In this document: piece after piece, positions 27,039-36,383 of the stretch
Layout: every line of letters begins with the position of its first letter
How positions within the stretch are numbered: the first letter of the stretch is position 1
Source of the DNA: Spirochaetia bacterium UBA5763
GTDB lineage: Bacteria; Spirochaetota; UBA4802; UBA5550
Assembly: GCA_002418835.1 (NCBI GenBank)
Contig: DIEX01000024.1
Span: 16,543 to 80,542, forward strand
Direction of reading: 5' to 3'
Length of the DNA stretch: 64,000 bases
Translations under genes and position numbers: made by a program
Notes under the pieces: generated by a model
Seen by the model: the letters and a program-made list of their open reading frames with translations, nothing else
Told to the model about the DNA's origin: nothing
Databases searched by the model: none

Positions 27039-27451
27039 TGGGACATAGAAGAAAAGCAAGAGAAACAGCTCTACAGGGGCTGTATATGCATGAAATAGGG
27101 AAGTCGGATGTTGAAACAATAATCCGCTTTGACTGGCTTGATGAAACTCTCAGTGACGAGATAAAAAATTTTGCTGTTACACTAATCAGGGGGGTTGTCA
27201 GCAATATTGACAGGATCGATTCACTAATCAGCGCCTATTCAAAAAACTGGAAGCCTGAACGGCTTACTGTAATAGATAAATCCATATTACGCCTTGCCAT
27301 TTTTGAAATGCTGTTTATTGAAGACATACCAACAGTTGTTACAATCAATGAAAGCATTGAGCTGGGTAAAACTTTCGGGGGTGAAAACTCCGGACAATTC
27401 ATAAACGGTATACTCGACGCGGTTAAAAAGAATGAACTGAAGGAGAAGTAA
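27038..27451 (+). CDS. nusB: Transcription antitermination factor NusB
   Basis: The 137-residue protein begins with the typical RRKARETALQGLYMHEIG and has the conserved IDSLISAYSKNWKPERLTVIDKSILRLAIFEMLF. It forms with NusE the complex that prevents early termination of rRNA transcription. It starts at the last base of the ribH stop codon. Confidence 0.95.
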   Translation: MGHRRKARETALQGLYMHEIGKSDVETIIRFDWLDETLSDEIKNFAVTLIRGVVSNIDRIDSLISAYSKNWKPERLTVIDKSILRLAIFEMLFIEDIPTVVTINESIELGKTFGGENSGQFINGILDAVKKNELKEK

Positions 27452-27459
27452 ACTCCGGT

Positions 27460-29493
27460 ATGTTAGGTAAAAAGAAAAAGGGGTTCCCGGACATTGAAAA
27501 CGATATAGCCCGCAACAGAATAAGCGGGATTGAAATTATCGGGGAGAAGGGGCTGCCCACAAAGCATAAGTATATAATCGGCATACTCACCCTTGCCGTG
27601 GTTGTATTGACAACAATTATAATACTTGTTACTTTTGTTTTCAAAAAACCGGGGCCTTTCACTTCGGACAATACTACCGGCAAAAGCGGAAGCGAACTGT
27701 TCCAGGGATCTCCCACCATCTCGATGGATCAGACTGATAATCCACAGCTCAGAAAAGCTATAGAAAGCTACAAGAGCGGCTACATGGCAAATGCCATTAC
27801 TGAGTTTACAGATGTAGTAGAGTCAAACGCATTAGACAGAGATAAAGCTATCGCCCTCACATACCTGGGCCTTATTGCCGACAGAAAGGGGGATTACGTT
27901 TCCGCACTCAAATATTTCAGCAGAGCTGAAGGTTACGACAGGAATAATCCTGAAATATACATGAACATGGCGAGAACTTACAGAAATCTTAAGCAGTACG
28001 ATAATGCCATGCAGAGCGCTGAACGGAGCGCCGAACTTGCTCCGCAGGATATTAATCCTCTTATTCTGATGGGGAACATCAATTACGAGCTGACACATTA
28101 TGATGATGCCCTGCGATATTATCAGAAAGCATTAAGAATATCTCCCGACAACCCTTCTCTTCTTTATAACACGGCTCTGGCTCTCTTCAAAAAAGGGGAG
28201 AGATTCCAGGCTCTCGAATTTTTAAAGAAAGCAGCTGAGGAGGATCGTATTGGTGAAATAGCTTACAGAGCATATTCGCGGCTCGGGGCTGAATTCCTTG
28301 AAAGCAATATGTTTGACCTTGCAGAAAAATATCTGAAGCAGGCTGCCGGGATGAGACCGCAGGATGCGGCAGCCAGATACAATCTCGGCGTGGCGTATCT
28401 CCGGCAGGGAAAAAACAGCGAGGCTCTGAAGGAACTGGAGGAGGCTGAACGCCTGAGCCAGGGGGATGTCGGGATGCTTGAACAGATAGGGGAATCGTTC
28501 TTTTCAATGAAAGAATATGACCGGAGTCTCCGTTCATACGGTAAAGTTCTGGAGTCAAACAGCCGTGACGTGAAAATTCTTTCACGAATCGGAGAAATTT
28601 ATTATTCCAAGGGAGACCTGGAAAGAGCCTACGACGCGTACAGAAAAGTAACACAGATACAGCCTGCGACAGAAAACGCGCGCATTGCGTATCTGAATAT
28701 GGGAAACATACTTGATGACGCGCAGCGATATGATGAAGCAATAAAGGCTTACGAATCCGCTCTTACAATCAGAGATAATGATGATTTGACATACTACAAC
28801 CTCGGTATAGCATACAAACATTCAAACCAGGCTGCCATGGCTGTCAATTCATGGAAAAAAGGGGCGCAGATTAATCCGGAGAATCAGAAGATCCGCCTTG
28901 CTCTTGCAGATTATTATTATGAAACAGGCTACGCTGATCTGGCGGAAAAGGAATACCAGGAGATTATCTACAAATGGCCGTCGAACCAGGAAGCTCTCTT
29001 TAAACTTGGCACTATATATCATAAACATAAAAATTATGCCGACGCGGCAAAAGCGTACAACAAAGTAATTGAAGCTGACGGAAATACTGAGTTCGCAAGA
29101 AAATCAATGATCAACCTTGCAGTTATAACTTCGGCCGATAAACCTGATGAAGCGGGCCTTAACAATTCACTTAAAATGATCCAGAAATCCCTGCTTCTGA
29201 AACAGGATGATGCTGATGCGCTCCTTGCGCTTGGAATTGTTTATTCAAGGAAAGAGATGCATGAAAAGGCAATCGAAGCGTTTTATCAGTCCATCAAGGC
29301 ATCCCGTGACAACAAAATGACAGCTGAGGCTTACAACAATATTGGAAAAAACTATTACCAGCTCCGTCAGTACAAAAAAGCCATCCAGGCCTTTGCTCAG
29401 GCTGTTGAAGAGGATCCGGCTAACGAAGAGATCAGGATAAACAGAAAAACCGCCACCCAGGCGTACGAATCAGAAATAAGCAGGCTGCAGTGA
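27460..29493 (+). CDS. Membrane-anchored TPR protein with many repeats
   Basis: The 677-residue protein has a short cytoplasmic N terminus, one membrane segment (about residues 46-68, IIGILTLAVVVLTTIIILVTFVF) and roughly 14-15 TPR units across the rest, many with the canonical A..Y..A pattern (for example NAMQSAERSAELAPQD and KAIQAFAQAVEEDPAN). TPR scaffolds bind other proteins; the repeat face would be periplasmic. It sits between nusB and dgt, overlapping dgt by four bases (GTGA), so it is part of that operon. Confidence 0.85.
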   Translation: MLGKKKKGFPDIENDIARNRISGIEIIGEKGLPTKHKYIIGILTLAVVVLTTIIILVTFVFKKPGPFTSDNTTGKSGSELFQGSPTISMDQTDNPQLRKAIESYKSGYMANAITEFTDVVESNALDRDKAIALTYLGLIADRKGDYVSALKYFSRAEGYDRNNPEIYMNMARTYRNLKQYDNAMQSAERSAELAPQDINPLILMGNINYELTHYDDALRYYQKALRISPDNPSLLYNTALALFKKGERFQALEFLKKAAEEDRIGEIAYRAYSRLGAEFLESNMFDLAEKYLKQAAGMRPQDAAARYNLGVAYLRQGKNSEALKELEEAERLSQGDVGMLEQIGESFFSMKEYDRSLRSYGKVLESNSRDVKILSRIGEIYYSKGDLERAYDAYRKVTQIQPATENARIAYLNMGNILDDAQRYDEAIKAYESALTIRDNDDLTYYNLGIAYKHSNQAAMAVNSWKKGAQINPENQKIRLALADYYYETGYADLAEKEYQEIIYKWPSNQEALFKLGTIYHKHKNYADAAKAYNKVIEADGNTEFARKSMINLAVITSADKPDEAGLNNSLKMIQKSLLLKQDDADALLALGIVYSRKEMHEKAIEAFYQSIKASRDNKMTAEAYNNIGKNYYQLRQYKKAIQAFAQAVEEDPANEEIRINRKTATQAYESEISRLQ

Positions 29494-30644
29494 AACCGGC
29501 AGACCGTAAATACCTTCAGGATCTCGAGGATCAGAATCTTGCTCCATTTGCCGCGCGTTCATCAGCAACCCGAGGGAGAGAGCATACCGAGGCAAGTCAC
29601 GGCTACAGAACTGAATACCAGAGGGACCGTGAGAGAATTATTCATTCCAGGGCCTTCAGGCGGCTTGAATATAAAACACAGGTCTTCATAAACCATGAGG
29701 GAGATCACTACAGAACACGGCTCACCCACACAATGGAAGTGGCGCAGATTGCCCGTGCGGTTTCACGGGCTCTCCGTTTAAACGAAGATCTTTCTGAAAG
29801 CATTGCACTTGCCCATGACCTGGGACATACACCTTTCGGCCACGTTGGAGAGAGGGAGCTTAACAGGCTGTTGAAAGATTATGGCGGATTTGAGCATAAC
29901 AGACAGAGCCTGCGGGTAGTCGAGGTACTGGAAAAGAGATACAGCGATTTTGACGGGCTCAACCTCACATGGGAAACACGTGAGGGAATTATAAAACACT
30001 CCGGGCCATATGACAGGCCGGAGACCGGCGGATTCAATCCGGAGGAACAGCCATCACTTGAAGCGCAGATTATTGACCTCGCAGATGAAATAGCTTACAA
30101 CAATCACGACCTTGATGATGGGATCTCTTCCGGCATACTTAACTTCAGCAATGTGAGCATGCTTACGATCTGGAAGCATGCTGCAGAAATTTACGGAAGG
30201 CCGCTCCCTGAATCTGAGAAAAGCTGCGCACGGGAAATTATACGGACAATTATTAATATTCTTGTGACTGATCTAATCAATACAACACTTCAAAATATTG
30301 GAAACTGCGGCATCAATTCGTATTCTGATGTGAAATCATGCAGGTCAAAACCTGTGTCCTTCTCTCCGCAAATAACTGAAATTAATAATGAACTGAAAAA
30401 ATTTCTGAAAGAGAATCTATACCAGCACTACAGGGTAACCCGCATGTCTCTTAAATCACAGAAAGTTATCAGCGAACTTTTTCATATATACACTGAGCAT
30501 CCCGACACTCTTCCTGACCGTTACAGGGAGGAGATCCAGCAGAATGGCGTAATCCGCACTGTTACTGATTTTATCGCGGGGATGACAGACCGGTTCGCTA
30601 TCGAAGAACACAGAAAACTCACTGACCCTTTCATGAGGGTATAG
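29490..30644 (+). CDS. dgt: dGTPase-type deoxynucleotide triphosphohydrolase
   Basis: The 384-residue HD-domain protein shows the metal-binding pattern of dGTPases: HSRAFRRLEYKTQVF, RTRLTHTMEVAQIAR, and IALAHDLGHTPFGHVGE. It releases tripolyphosphate from dNTPs, classically dGTP. The start is GTG, overlapping the TPR gene stop as GTGA. The sequence DLADEIAYNNHDLDDG is another family mark. Confidence 0.93.
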   Translation: MKPADRKYLQDLEDQNLAPFAARSSATRGREHTEASHGYRTEYQRDRERIIHSRAFRRLEYKTQVFINHEGDHYRTRLTHTMEVAQIARAVSRALRLNEDLSESIALAHDLGHTPFGHVGERELNRLLKDYGGFEHNRQSLRVVEVLEKRYSDFDGLNLTWETREGIIKHSGPYDRPETGGFNPEEQPSLEAQIIDLADEIAYNNHDLDDGISSGILNFSNVSMLTIWKHAAEIYGRPLPESEKSCAREIIRTIINILVTDLINTTLQNIGNCGINSYSDVKSCRSKPVSFSPQITEINNELKKFLKENLYQHYRVTRMSLKSQKVISELFHIYTEHPDTLPDRYREEIQQNGVIRTVTDFIAGMTDRFAIEEHRKLTDPFMRV

Positions 30645-30668
30645 CATTATAGTTTAACAGGAGTAAAA

Positions 30669-31178
30669 ATGGAAAAGACTCATCCGGGAATACCTGAATA
30701 TATTAAAGAGCTGATTGAGTCAGGACAGCAGATCGATGACATATTTCTGGACAGAGAGGGGAGATGGTTTCATAATGGAGAGCCCTTTCTTAATGAAAGA
30801 ATTATAGCATTTTTCAACAAGTCTGTGGATATAACATCTGACGGCCAGTATGTAATACACTACGGGGATTATACTTACCCCATAAGGGTTGAGGACACTC
30901 CCTATTTTGTAACCGGTGTAAGATTTGACGGGTTCGGCTGTTTTGAGAGGATATTCATCAACACATCTGATGGTGAAACTGAAGAACTTGCCGTACACAC
31001 AATATACTACGGCAGCAATAATGCTCTCTACTGCCGGATCAAACACGGGAGAATGCCCGCAAGATTTATGCGCTCACCATCTTTTAATATACTTGAGCGC
31101 CTTGAAGAAGAACCGGGAGGAAAGTATTCTCTGCGTCTCTGCGGACAGAGAATAGATCTTACAACAGAGGAAAAATAA
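30669..31178 (+). CDS. DUF1285-like protein
   Basis: The 169-residue protein has the pattern FLDREGRWFHNGEPFLNERII followed by DGQYVIHYGDYTYPIRVEDTPYFVTGV, resembling the DUF1285 family (known mainly from proteobacteria). No catalytic motif is evident. It lies 24 bases after dgt with a good GGAG ribosome site and is followed directly by the VKOR/DsbA gene. Function is unknown. Confidence 0.65.
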   Translation: MEKTHPGIPEYIKELIESGQQIDDIFLDREGRWFHNGEPFLNERIIAFFNKSVDITSDGQYVIHYGDYTYPIRVEDTPYFVTGVRFDGFGCFERIFINTSDGETEELAVHTIYYGSNNALYCRIKHGRMPARFMRSPSFNILERLEEEPGGKYSLRLCGQRIDLTTEEK

Positions 31179-31179
31179 A

Positions 31180-32406
31180 GTGAGAAAATACTTCAACCTG
31201 ATGCTCCTGCTTTCATTTGCCGGAGCTTTACTGTCCGGTATACTGCTATACCAGCACTATTACCCGGAAATGGAATTGGGTTTTCTGTCATGCGGCAAAG
31301 GATTCAGCAATCCGTGTATTGCAGTCGGACAGTCACCTTATGCTTCAATATTCGGGATACCTCTTGCTGCCTTCGGTATATTCTATTTTACTCTAATTAC
31401 ATTTCTCATGCTTATTGCTGATTATGCAGAAGAGTACTATTATCACATCTTCATGGGATTAATTTTCCCTGTTGTTATAGCCGGAACTGCTGCTGATGTT
31501 GTGCTCGGTTTACTGATGGTTAAGATCGGTGAGCTCTGTACTCTCTGCCTCTGGACGTATATCATCAATATCCTGTTACTGCTGCTGCTATTCCTTTATT
31601 TAAAGAAAATTTCAGATAGGAAGAAACTCATTGAAATTATTAAAGGCTTCATCAGGCCGGAAACTCCGGACCGCAAGGCAGTTTTTGCCCTGTTTATTGT
31701 ATTTGTCTTTTTCCTGGCTTTTTCAGTATTTACAGGTTCAAACATATTAAAGGCAAAAGCCGCCACAAACAAAGCCCCTAAAAATCAGATAACAAAACTT
31801 GTTGAAGGATTCTACGGGCAGGAACCGGAAAAGATTAATTTCCCGGAAAGCTCGATGAGACTTGGAAACCCTGATGCTAAAGTAAAGATTTACGCTTTCA
31901 CCGATTTCCTCTGTTCAGCATGCTACAAGTTTTACCAGCTTGAAAAATACATACTTGCAAAATATAAGAACAGGGTGGAAATTATTTATTACCACTACCC
32001 TCTTGACGCATCATGCAACCGCCACATGGATGACAGTGTTTACCCCGGATCATGCCTGGCCTCAAAGTCTGTTTACGCGGCTGTGTCAGCAGGCTTTTTT
32101 AATGAATACTTCTATATACATTTTTCAGATTATCCCATGTATAAAGATGGATTTACGCAGGATCATGTTAACAGAAATCTTCACAGCGCGCTGAAAGAGG
32201 GAGGGATTGGCGAACAGGGTAAATTGAAATTTGAAGAAGCAATAAAAAGCCAAACCGCACTTGATGAGATAAAAATGCATATTGAATTTGCTGAAAAAAT
32301 AAAAATTGAAGCAACGCCCACAGTATATATTGCCGGAAGAAAAATAGTCGGAGTACCGCCAAAAGAATTTATTGACGAGATAATACTCAATGAACTGAAA
32401 AAATAA
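31180..32406 (+). CDS. Vitamin K epoxide reductase domain fused to a DsbA-like thioredoxin
   Basis: The start is GTG at 31180, one base after the previous stop. Residues 1-185 hold a VKOR-type membrane domain with the loop cysteines C38 and C46 and the catalytic pair C120-C123 in ELCTLCLWTY. Membrane helices are readable throughout. Residues 195-408 form a periplasmic thioredoxin fold with C245-C248 (FLCSACYKFY) and a cis-Pro motif EATPTVYIAGRK. Such fusions create disulfide bonds in secreted proteins using quinone as electron acceptor, replacing the DsbB-DsbA pair. It is the last gene of the operon and converges on priA. Confidence 0.88.
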   Translation: MRKYFNLMLLLSFAGALLSGILLYQHYYPEMELGFLSCGKGFSNPCIAVGQSPYASIFGIPLAAFGIFYFTLITFLMLIADYAEEYYYHIFMGLIFPVVIAGTAADVVLGLLMVKIGELCTLCLWTYIINILLLLLLFLYLKKISDRKKLIEIIKGFIRPETPDRKAVFALFIVFVFFLAFSVFTGSNILKAKAATNKAPKNQITKLVEGFYGQEPEKINFPESSMRLGNPDAKVKIYAFTDFLCSACYKFYQLEKYILAKYKNRVEIIYYHYPLDASCNRHMDDSVYPGSCLASKSVYAAVSAGFFNEYFYIHFSDYPMYKDGFTQDHVNRNLHSALKEGGIGEQGKLKFEEAIKSQTALDEIKMHIEFAEKIKIEATPTVYIAGRKIVGVPPKEFIDEIILNELKK

Positions 32407-32412
32407 AAAATC

Positions 32413-34386
32413 TCACAGCATATCTACAGGATCAATATCAATTTCCGCGTAAACAGATTTTGACCTGTAGAGTTCCATCGCTTTTCTGATTAGCTGCTGA
32501 AGTTCCTCAAGTCTGCGCCCTTTAAGAATCAGATGATACCTGTAATTTCCACCTATCCTGGCAAAAGGAGCCTGGGCAGGCCCCAGTTTTGTCACCTTCA
32601 TCTTGTCTGTCATTATGATATCATCAATACTGCTGCTGAGGCCAGATGCAGCAGCAGATACATCGGTTTCATCCTTACCCCTGAAAACAATTCGCGCCAG
32701 CCTGGAAAAAGGTGGGTAATCAAGCATACGCCTGATATTGAGTTCAGAATAATAAAACCCGGTATAATCATGCTTTTTCAGATAATCATATATGGGATTG
32801 GTCTCATTCAGTGTCTGAATTATCACCCTGCCGTTCTCTTCACCTCTACCGGACCTCCCGGCAAGCTGCAGCAGGAGTGAAAATATTCGCTCCGTTGATC
32901 TGAAATCCGGCATGTTAAGTCCTATATCAGCCAGAATTATCCCGGCAACCGTGACTCCGTGGAAATCAAATCCCTTGGACACCATCTGAGTACCAACAAG
33001 TATATCTATCTCCCGCTTTTCCATTTTTTCCATAAGTTCAGAAGCAGTATCCTTTATCCTCGCTGTATCCTGATCGAGCCTGAAAATCCTGTAGCCGGGA
33101 AACTCTCCCTGTATTGTATCCTCAATTTTCTGTGTCCCTGAACCCAGTTTAACTATGGCGCCGGAACCGCATTTACCGCAGGTTTCCGGAACATCAGTCA
33201 TATATCCGCAGTAATGGCAGAGCAGCCCCTTATTCCTGTGATAGTTCATTCCGATGCTGCAATGCGGGCATTCGACAGCAGTTCCGCAATCTTCGCATAA
33301 CACGAAGGGTGCGAATCCCCGTCTATTAAGGAGATAAACTGCCTGGTTGCCGTTTTTTACAGCCCTGCTGGTGAAAAGTTTAAGCCGCGGTGAAATCTCA
33401 TCTCCTCGTCCGTGCACCTTCACCACTTCTATTTCAGGCATCTTCGCGCCGCCATACCTTTCATTAAGCCTGTGAAGTTTTATTGCTCCTTTTTCAGCAG
33501 AATACATTGTTTCTATAGATGGTGTTGCAGAACCCAGGATCAGTAGCGCATTTTCCTTAATCGCTCTGTAATAGGCTATACGTTTCGCGTTGTATCTCGG
33601 AGAGCTCTGTTCTTTGTAGGATGAATCCTGTTCCTCATCAATAATTATAAGCCCGAGATCCGGACACTGTAGAAAAACTGAGGATCGGGTCCCCACAGCT
33701 ATCTTCGCTTCCCCCCGCTGAAATTTTTTCCAGTTCGCAAGCCGCTGATTCAGGGTAAGTCCGCTGTGATAAAGAACCAGATCCTCCCCGAATACTTTAT
33801 GCAGCCTGTCAAATATCTGAGAAGAGAGAGTTATTTCAGGAACAAGATAGATGACTGAACGGCCGATTTTTATTGAATCTAAAGCTGCGTTGATATAAAT
33901 CTCCGTCTTCCCGCTGCCGGTAATTCCGAATATAAGATGAATCCCCCCCGCATTATTTTTTATCTCAGAATAAACGCTCTGCTGCTCCTCTGTAAGAGTT
34001 ATGGAATTGCTGCCATTGATGCCGCGTTTAACAGGGCGTGTTTTAAGCCTGACACTTTCACCTGACGGCAGAGCCTTACTGAGCGCTTCACCTATGGAAG
34101 AGAGATATGATTCAGAAACATAACGTACAAGATCAGTCAGTCGCTCATCAAATAAAGGGGAATCATCTATTACAGAAATAATATCTTTAACCTCAAATCC
34201 GGAAGGCTCATCATTGTGCAGAGAAAGAACATACCCGGTCATCTTTCTTCTATTGAAATCAGCAATAACTCGTACACCGGGTTCAACCTGCATCTCACGG
34301 GGGATGCGGTAAGTGAAGGTTCTGTTAACCGGGGTGTTTAAAGCTAATTCAGCAAAACGGAAGATGGTTCTTTTTTCATCCGCCAT
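32413..34386 (-). CDS. priA: Primosomal replication restart helicase PriA
   Basis: The 657-residue protein has the N-terminal 3'BD fold, Walker A GITGSGKTEIYINA, a DEEx box read as IIDEEQDSSYKEQ (DEEH in most), and the zinc-binding region with eight cysteines (CEDCGTAVECPHC, CHYCGYMTDVPETCGKCGS). It restarts replication forks after stalling. It overlaps the upstream uracil-DNA glycosylase gene by 11 bases. Confidence 0.94.
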   Translation of the reverse strand: MADEKRTIFRFAELALNTPVNRTFTYRIPREMQVEPGVRVIADFNRRKMTGYVLSLHNDEPSGFEVKDIISVIDDSPLFDERLTDLVRYVSESYLSSIGEALSKALPSGESVRLKTRPVKRGINGSNSITLTEEQQSVYSEIKNNAGGIHLIFGITGSGKTEIYINAALDSIKIGRSVIYLVPEITLSSQIFDRLHKVFGEDLVLYHSGLTLNQRLANWKKFQRGEAKIAVGTRSSVFLQCPDLGLIIIDEEQDSSYKEQSSPRYNAKRIAYYRAIKENALLILGSATPSIETMYSAEKGAIKLHRLNERYGGAKMPEIEVVKVHGRGDEISPRLKLFTSRAVKNGNQAVYLLNRRGFAPFVLCEDCGTAVECPHCSIGMNYHRNKGLLCHYCGYMTDVPETCGKCGSGAIVKLGSGTQKIEDTIQGEFPGYRIFRLDQDTARIKDTASELMEKMEKREIDILVGTQMVSKGFDFHGVTVAGIILADIGLNMPDFRSTERIFSLLLQLAGRSGRGEENGRVIIQTLNETNPIYDYLKKHDYTGFYYSELNIRRMLDYPPFSRLARIVFRGKDETDVSAAASGLSSSIDDIIMTDKMKVTKLGPAQAPFARIGGNYRYHLILKGRRLEELQQLIRKAMELYRSKSVYAEIDIDPVDML

Positions 34387-35038
34387 TCTGAGTTTCCGTG
34401 TATCTTTCTCTCACAATTTTAAGGGTTTCCCAGGCTGGCCGTTTAAGCTCCGGATTTTTAATGAGAGATATTGTATGTTCTGTGTTAAACCAGGAGATCC
34501 CCTTCACTGATTTAATTACACCCTGCAGAGGTATTATCTCCCCAAGAACTATTGCAAGCCTGGGATTGATCATATCAATCTCCTGCTTGAGAATATCCAG
34601 ACAGTTTTTCAGCATATCACTCGGTTTAACAAAAGGATCACTGCTTTCGCATTTTATGAGGTTTGTCACATAACACTCATGGAGTTCAATACCTATTGCA
34701 TTTATCATTTTCTTAAGCAGCCCGGCAGACTCAGCTCTATGTATCCGGAGCTCCGCTTTATTTGCCATCCTGGGCGCATTAAGTATTATCATTACACCAT
34801 TTTCACCGGTGCCGTAAGCTGTTTTTCTCTCAACTATATCTTTACATTTTGTGCAGCTGTTAATCAGGGCTTCAGGTGTAAGGGCAAGACTGGGCTGAGA
34901 TACAGGTTTAGTTTTACCCTTGAGATAGTTTTTAAGAAACTCCAGCTCTTCACTGCTTTTAAAGAGTATGGCCGCATCGGGACCATACTCACGGAGTATT
35001 GAAGCCAGGTCTTTACTTGTGTTATAATTTGTCTGCAT
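34376..35038 (-). CDS. Uracil-DNA glycosylase family 4-like protein with altered motif A
   Basis: The 220-residue protein matches the family 4 iron-sulfur glycosylases. A CxxC pair in the N-terminal third (CTKCKDI), CYVTNLIKCESSDPFVKPSDMLKNC as the second cluster-binding region, and TEHTISLIKNPELKRPAWETLK at the C terminus in the usual HPSxLLR position (His kept, Pro lost). The first active-site motif, normally GEAPG, reads ILNAPRM, so activity may be weak or altered. It is encoded between priA and ntrX with short overlaps. Confidence 0.8.
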   Translation of the reverse strand: MQTNYNTSKDLASILREYGPDAAILFKSSEELEFLKNYLKGKTKPVSQPSLALTPEALINSCTKCKDIVERKTAYGTGENGVMIILNAPRMANKAELRIHRAESAGLLKKMINAIGIELHECYVTNLIKCESSDPFVKPSDMLKNCLDILKQEIDMINPRLAIVLGEIIPLQGVIKSVKGISWFNTEHTISLIKNPELKRPAWETLKIVRERYTETQNGG

Positions 35039-36383
35039 TTATGTTGAACTGCCTGATCTTTCTGTGAAGATTTGTCCGTTCTATATCCAGCTGTCTCGCT
35101 GTTTCAGAAACATTACCGCCATTGTATTTCAATGCACTGATTATATAATCCCGTTCAAAAGCATCCCTCGCATCCTTAAGCGGGAGGCCGCTGAATGACA
35201 GCAATGCAGGTGTATCCCTTACTTCAGGAGTCAGATATTTCTGAAGGTCATGTTCACCTACCTCCTCGGAACTCACCATGATTACAACACGCTCAATAAT
35301 ATTTTTAAGCTCACGGACATTACCGGGCCACGGATATTTCTTTAAAAAATTCATTGCATCATCGGTCAGTGATTTATCACCTGTTCCATGCTCTCTGGAA
35401 AATCTTTCCAGAAAATAGTTTATCAGGACTTCGAGGTCATCCTTTCTGTCTGTCAGGCGGGGCATATTCACAGGAATTACATTAAGCCTGTAGTATAGAT
35501 CCTCACGGAACTTCCCCTGCTCAATTGCCTCTTTGATATCCACATTTGTCGCGGCTATTACCCTTACGTCAACTGTGATTGTCTGGTTCCCGCCGACTCT
35601 TTCGAACTGCTGCTCCTGCAGAACCCTGAGAACCTTTGCCTGCGCTGAAAGGCTCATGTCGCAAACTTCATCCAGAAAAATTGTACCTCCGTCAGCAAGC
35701 TCAAATTTCCCGATCCTTTTCCCCACTGCTCCGGTAAATGAGCCTTTCTCATGCCCGAAGAGTTCACTCTCAATAAGCTCATCAGGGATAGCAGCGCAGT
35801 TCATCTTAATGAAAGGTTTATCCGCCCTGTTGGAGAGTTGGAAGATCGCCTTTGCAACAAGCTCCTTACCTGTACCGCTCTCACCGGTTATAAGAACCCT
35901 GGCATTTGTCTTTGCAGCTCTTTTTATGATGTCGCGGATTTCAGTAATCTGCGCAGACTCACCAATCATCTCGTCATCAACAAAAGACATCTTTTTCAGT
36001 TTCAGGTTTTCCCTTTTAAGGCGCACGTGCTCCAGGGCGTTATTTACTGATGTTACAAGCCTGTCCAGGGACGGAGGTTTTTCCAGAAAATCAAAAGCAC
36101 CGAACCTTGTTGATTTGACAGCAATATCAATTGAACCGTGACCGCTAATCATTATAACAGCGGTGCCCGCGTAAAGTTTCTTTATCCTCTCCAGAAGTTC
36201 CAGGCCGTCCATATCAGGGAGCCAGACATCCAGTATAACAAGGTCAACCTCATTCTTTTTAAGAAAGTCAGCCCCCTCCTCCCCTGTCTTGCCGGAAAAA
36301 ATAACATGCCCCTCATCCTGAAGGATTGGTGACATTGTATTAATTATATTCTCTTCATCATCAATAAGCAGTATTCTTGCCAT
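35022..36383 (-). CDS. NtrX-type sigma-54-dependent response regulator
   Basis: The 453-residue protein has a receiver domain (acidic D8-D9, phosphoacceptor D52 in ILDVWLPDMDG), an AAA+ sigma-54 activation domain with Walker A GESGTGKELVAK, the GSFTGA loop that touches sigma-54, and a C-terminal Fis-type helix-turn-helix (NVSETARQLDIERTNLHRKI). It overlaps ntrY by 23 bases. RpoN, its expected partner, is encoded in the same block at 40539. Confidence 0.93.
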   Translation of the reverse strand: MARILLIDDEENIINTMSPILQDEGHVIFSGKTGEEGADFLKKNEVDLVILDVWLPDMDGLELLERIKKLYAGTAVIMISGHGSIDIAVKSTRFGAFDFLEKPPSLDRLVTSVNNALEHVRLKRENLKLKKMSFVDDEMIGESAQITEIRDIIKRAAKTNARVLITGESGTGKELVAKAIFQLSNRADKPFIKMNCAAIPDELIESELFGHEKGSFTGAVGKRIGKFELADGGTIFLDEVCDMSLSAQAKVLRVLQEQQFERVGGNQTITVDVRVIAATNVDIKEAIEQGKFREDLYYRLNVIPVNMPRLTDRKDDLEVLINYFLERFSREHGTGDKSLTDDAMNFLKKYPWPGNVRELKNIIERVVIMVSSEEVGEHDLQKYLTPEVRDTPALLSFSGLPLKDARDAFERDYIISALKYNGGNVSETARQLDIERTNLHRKIRQFNINADKL

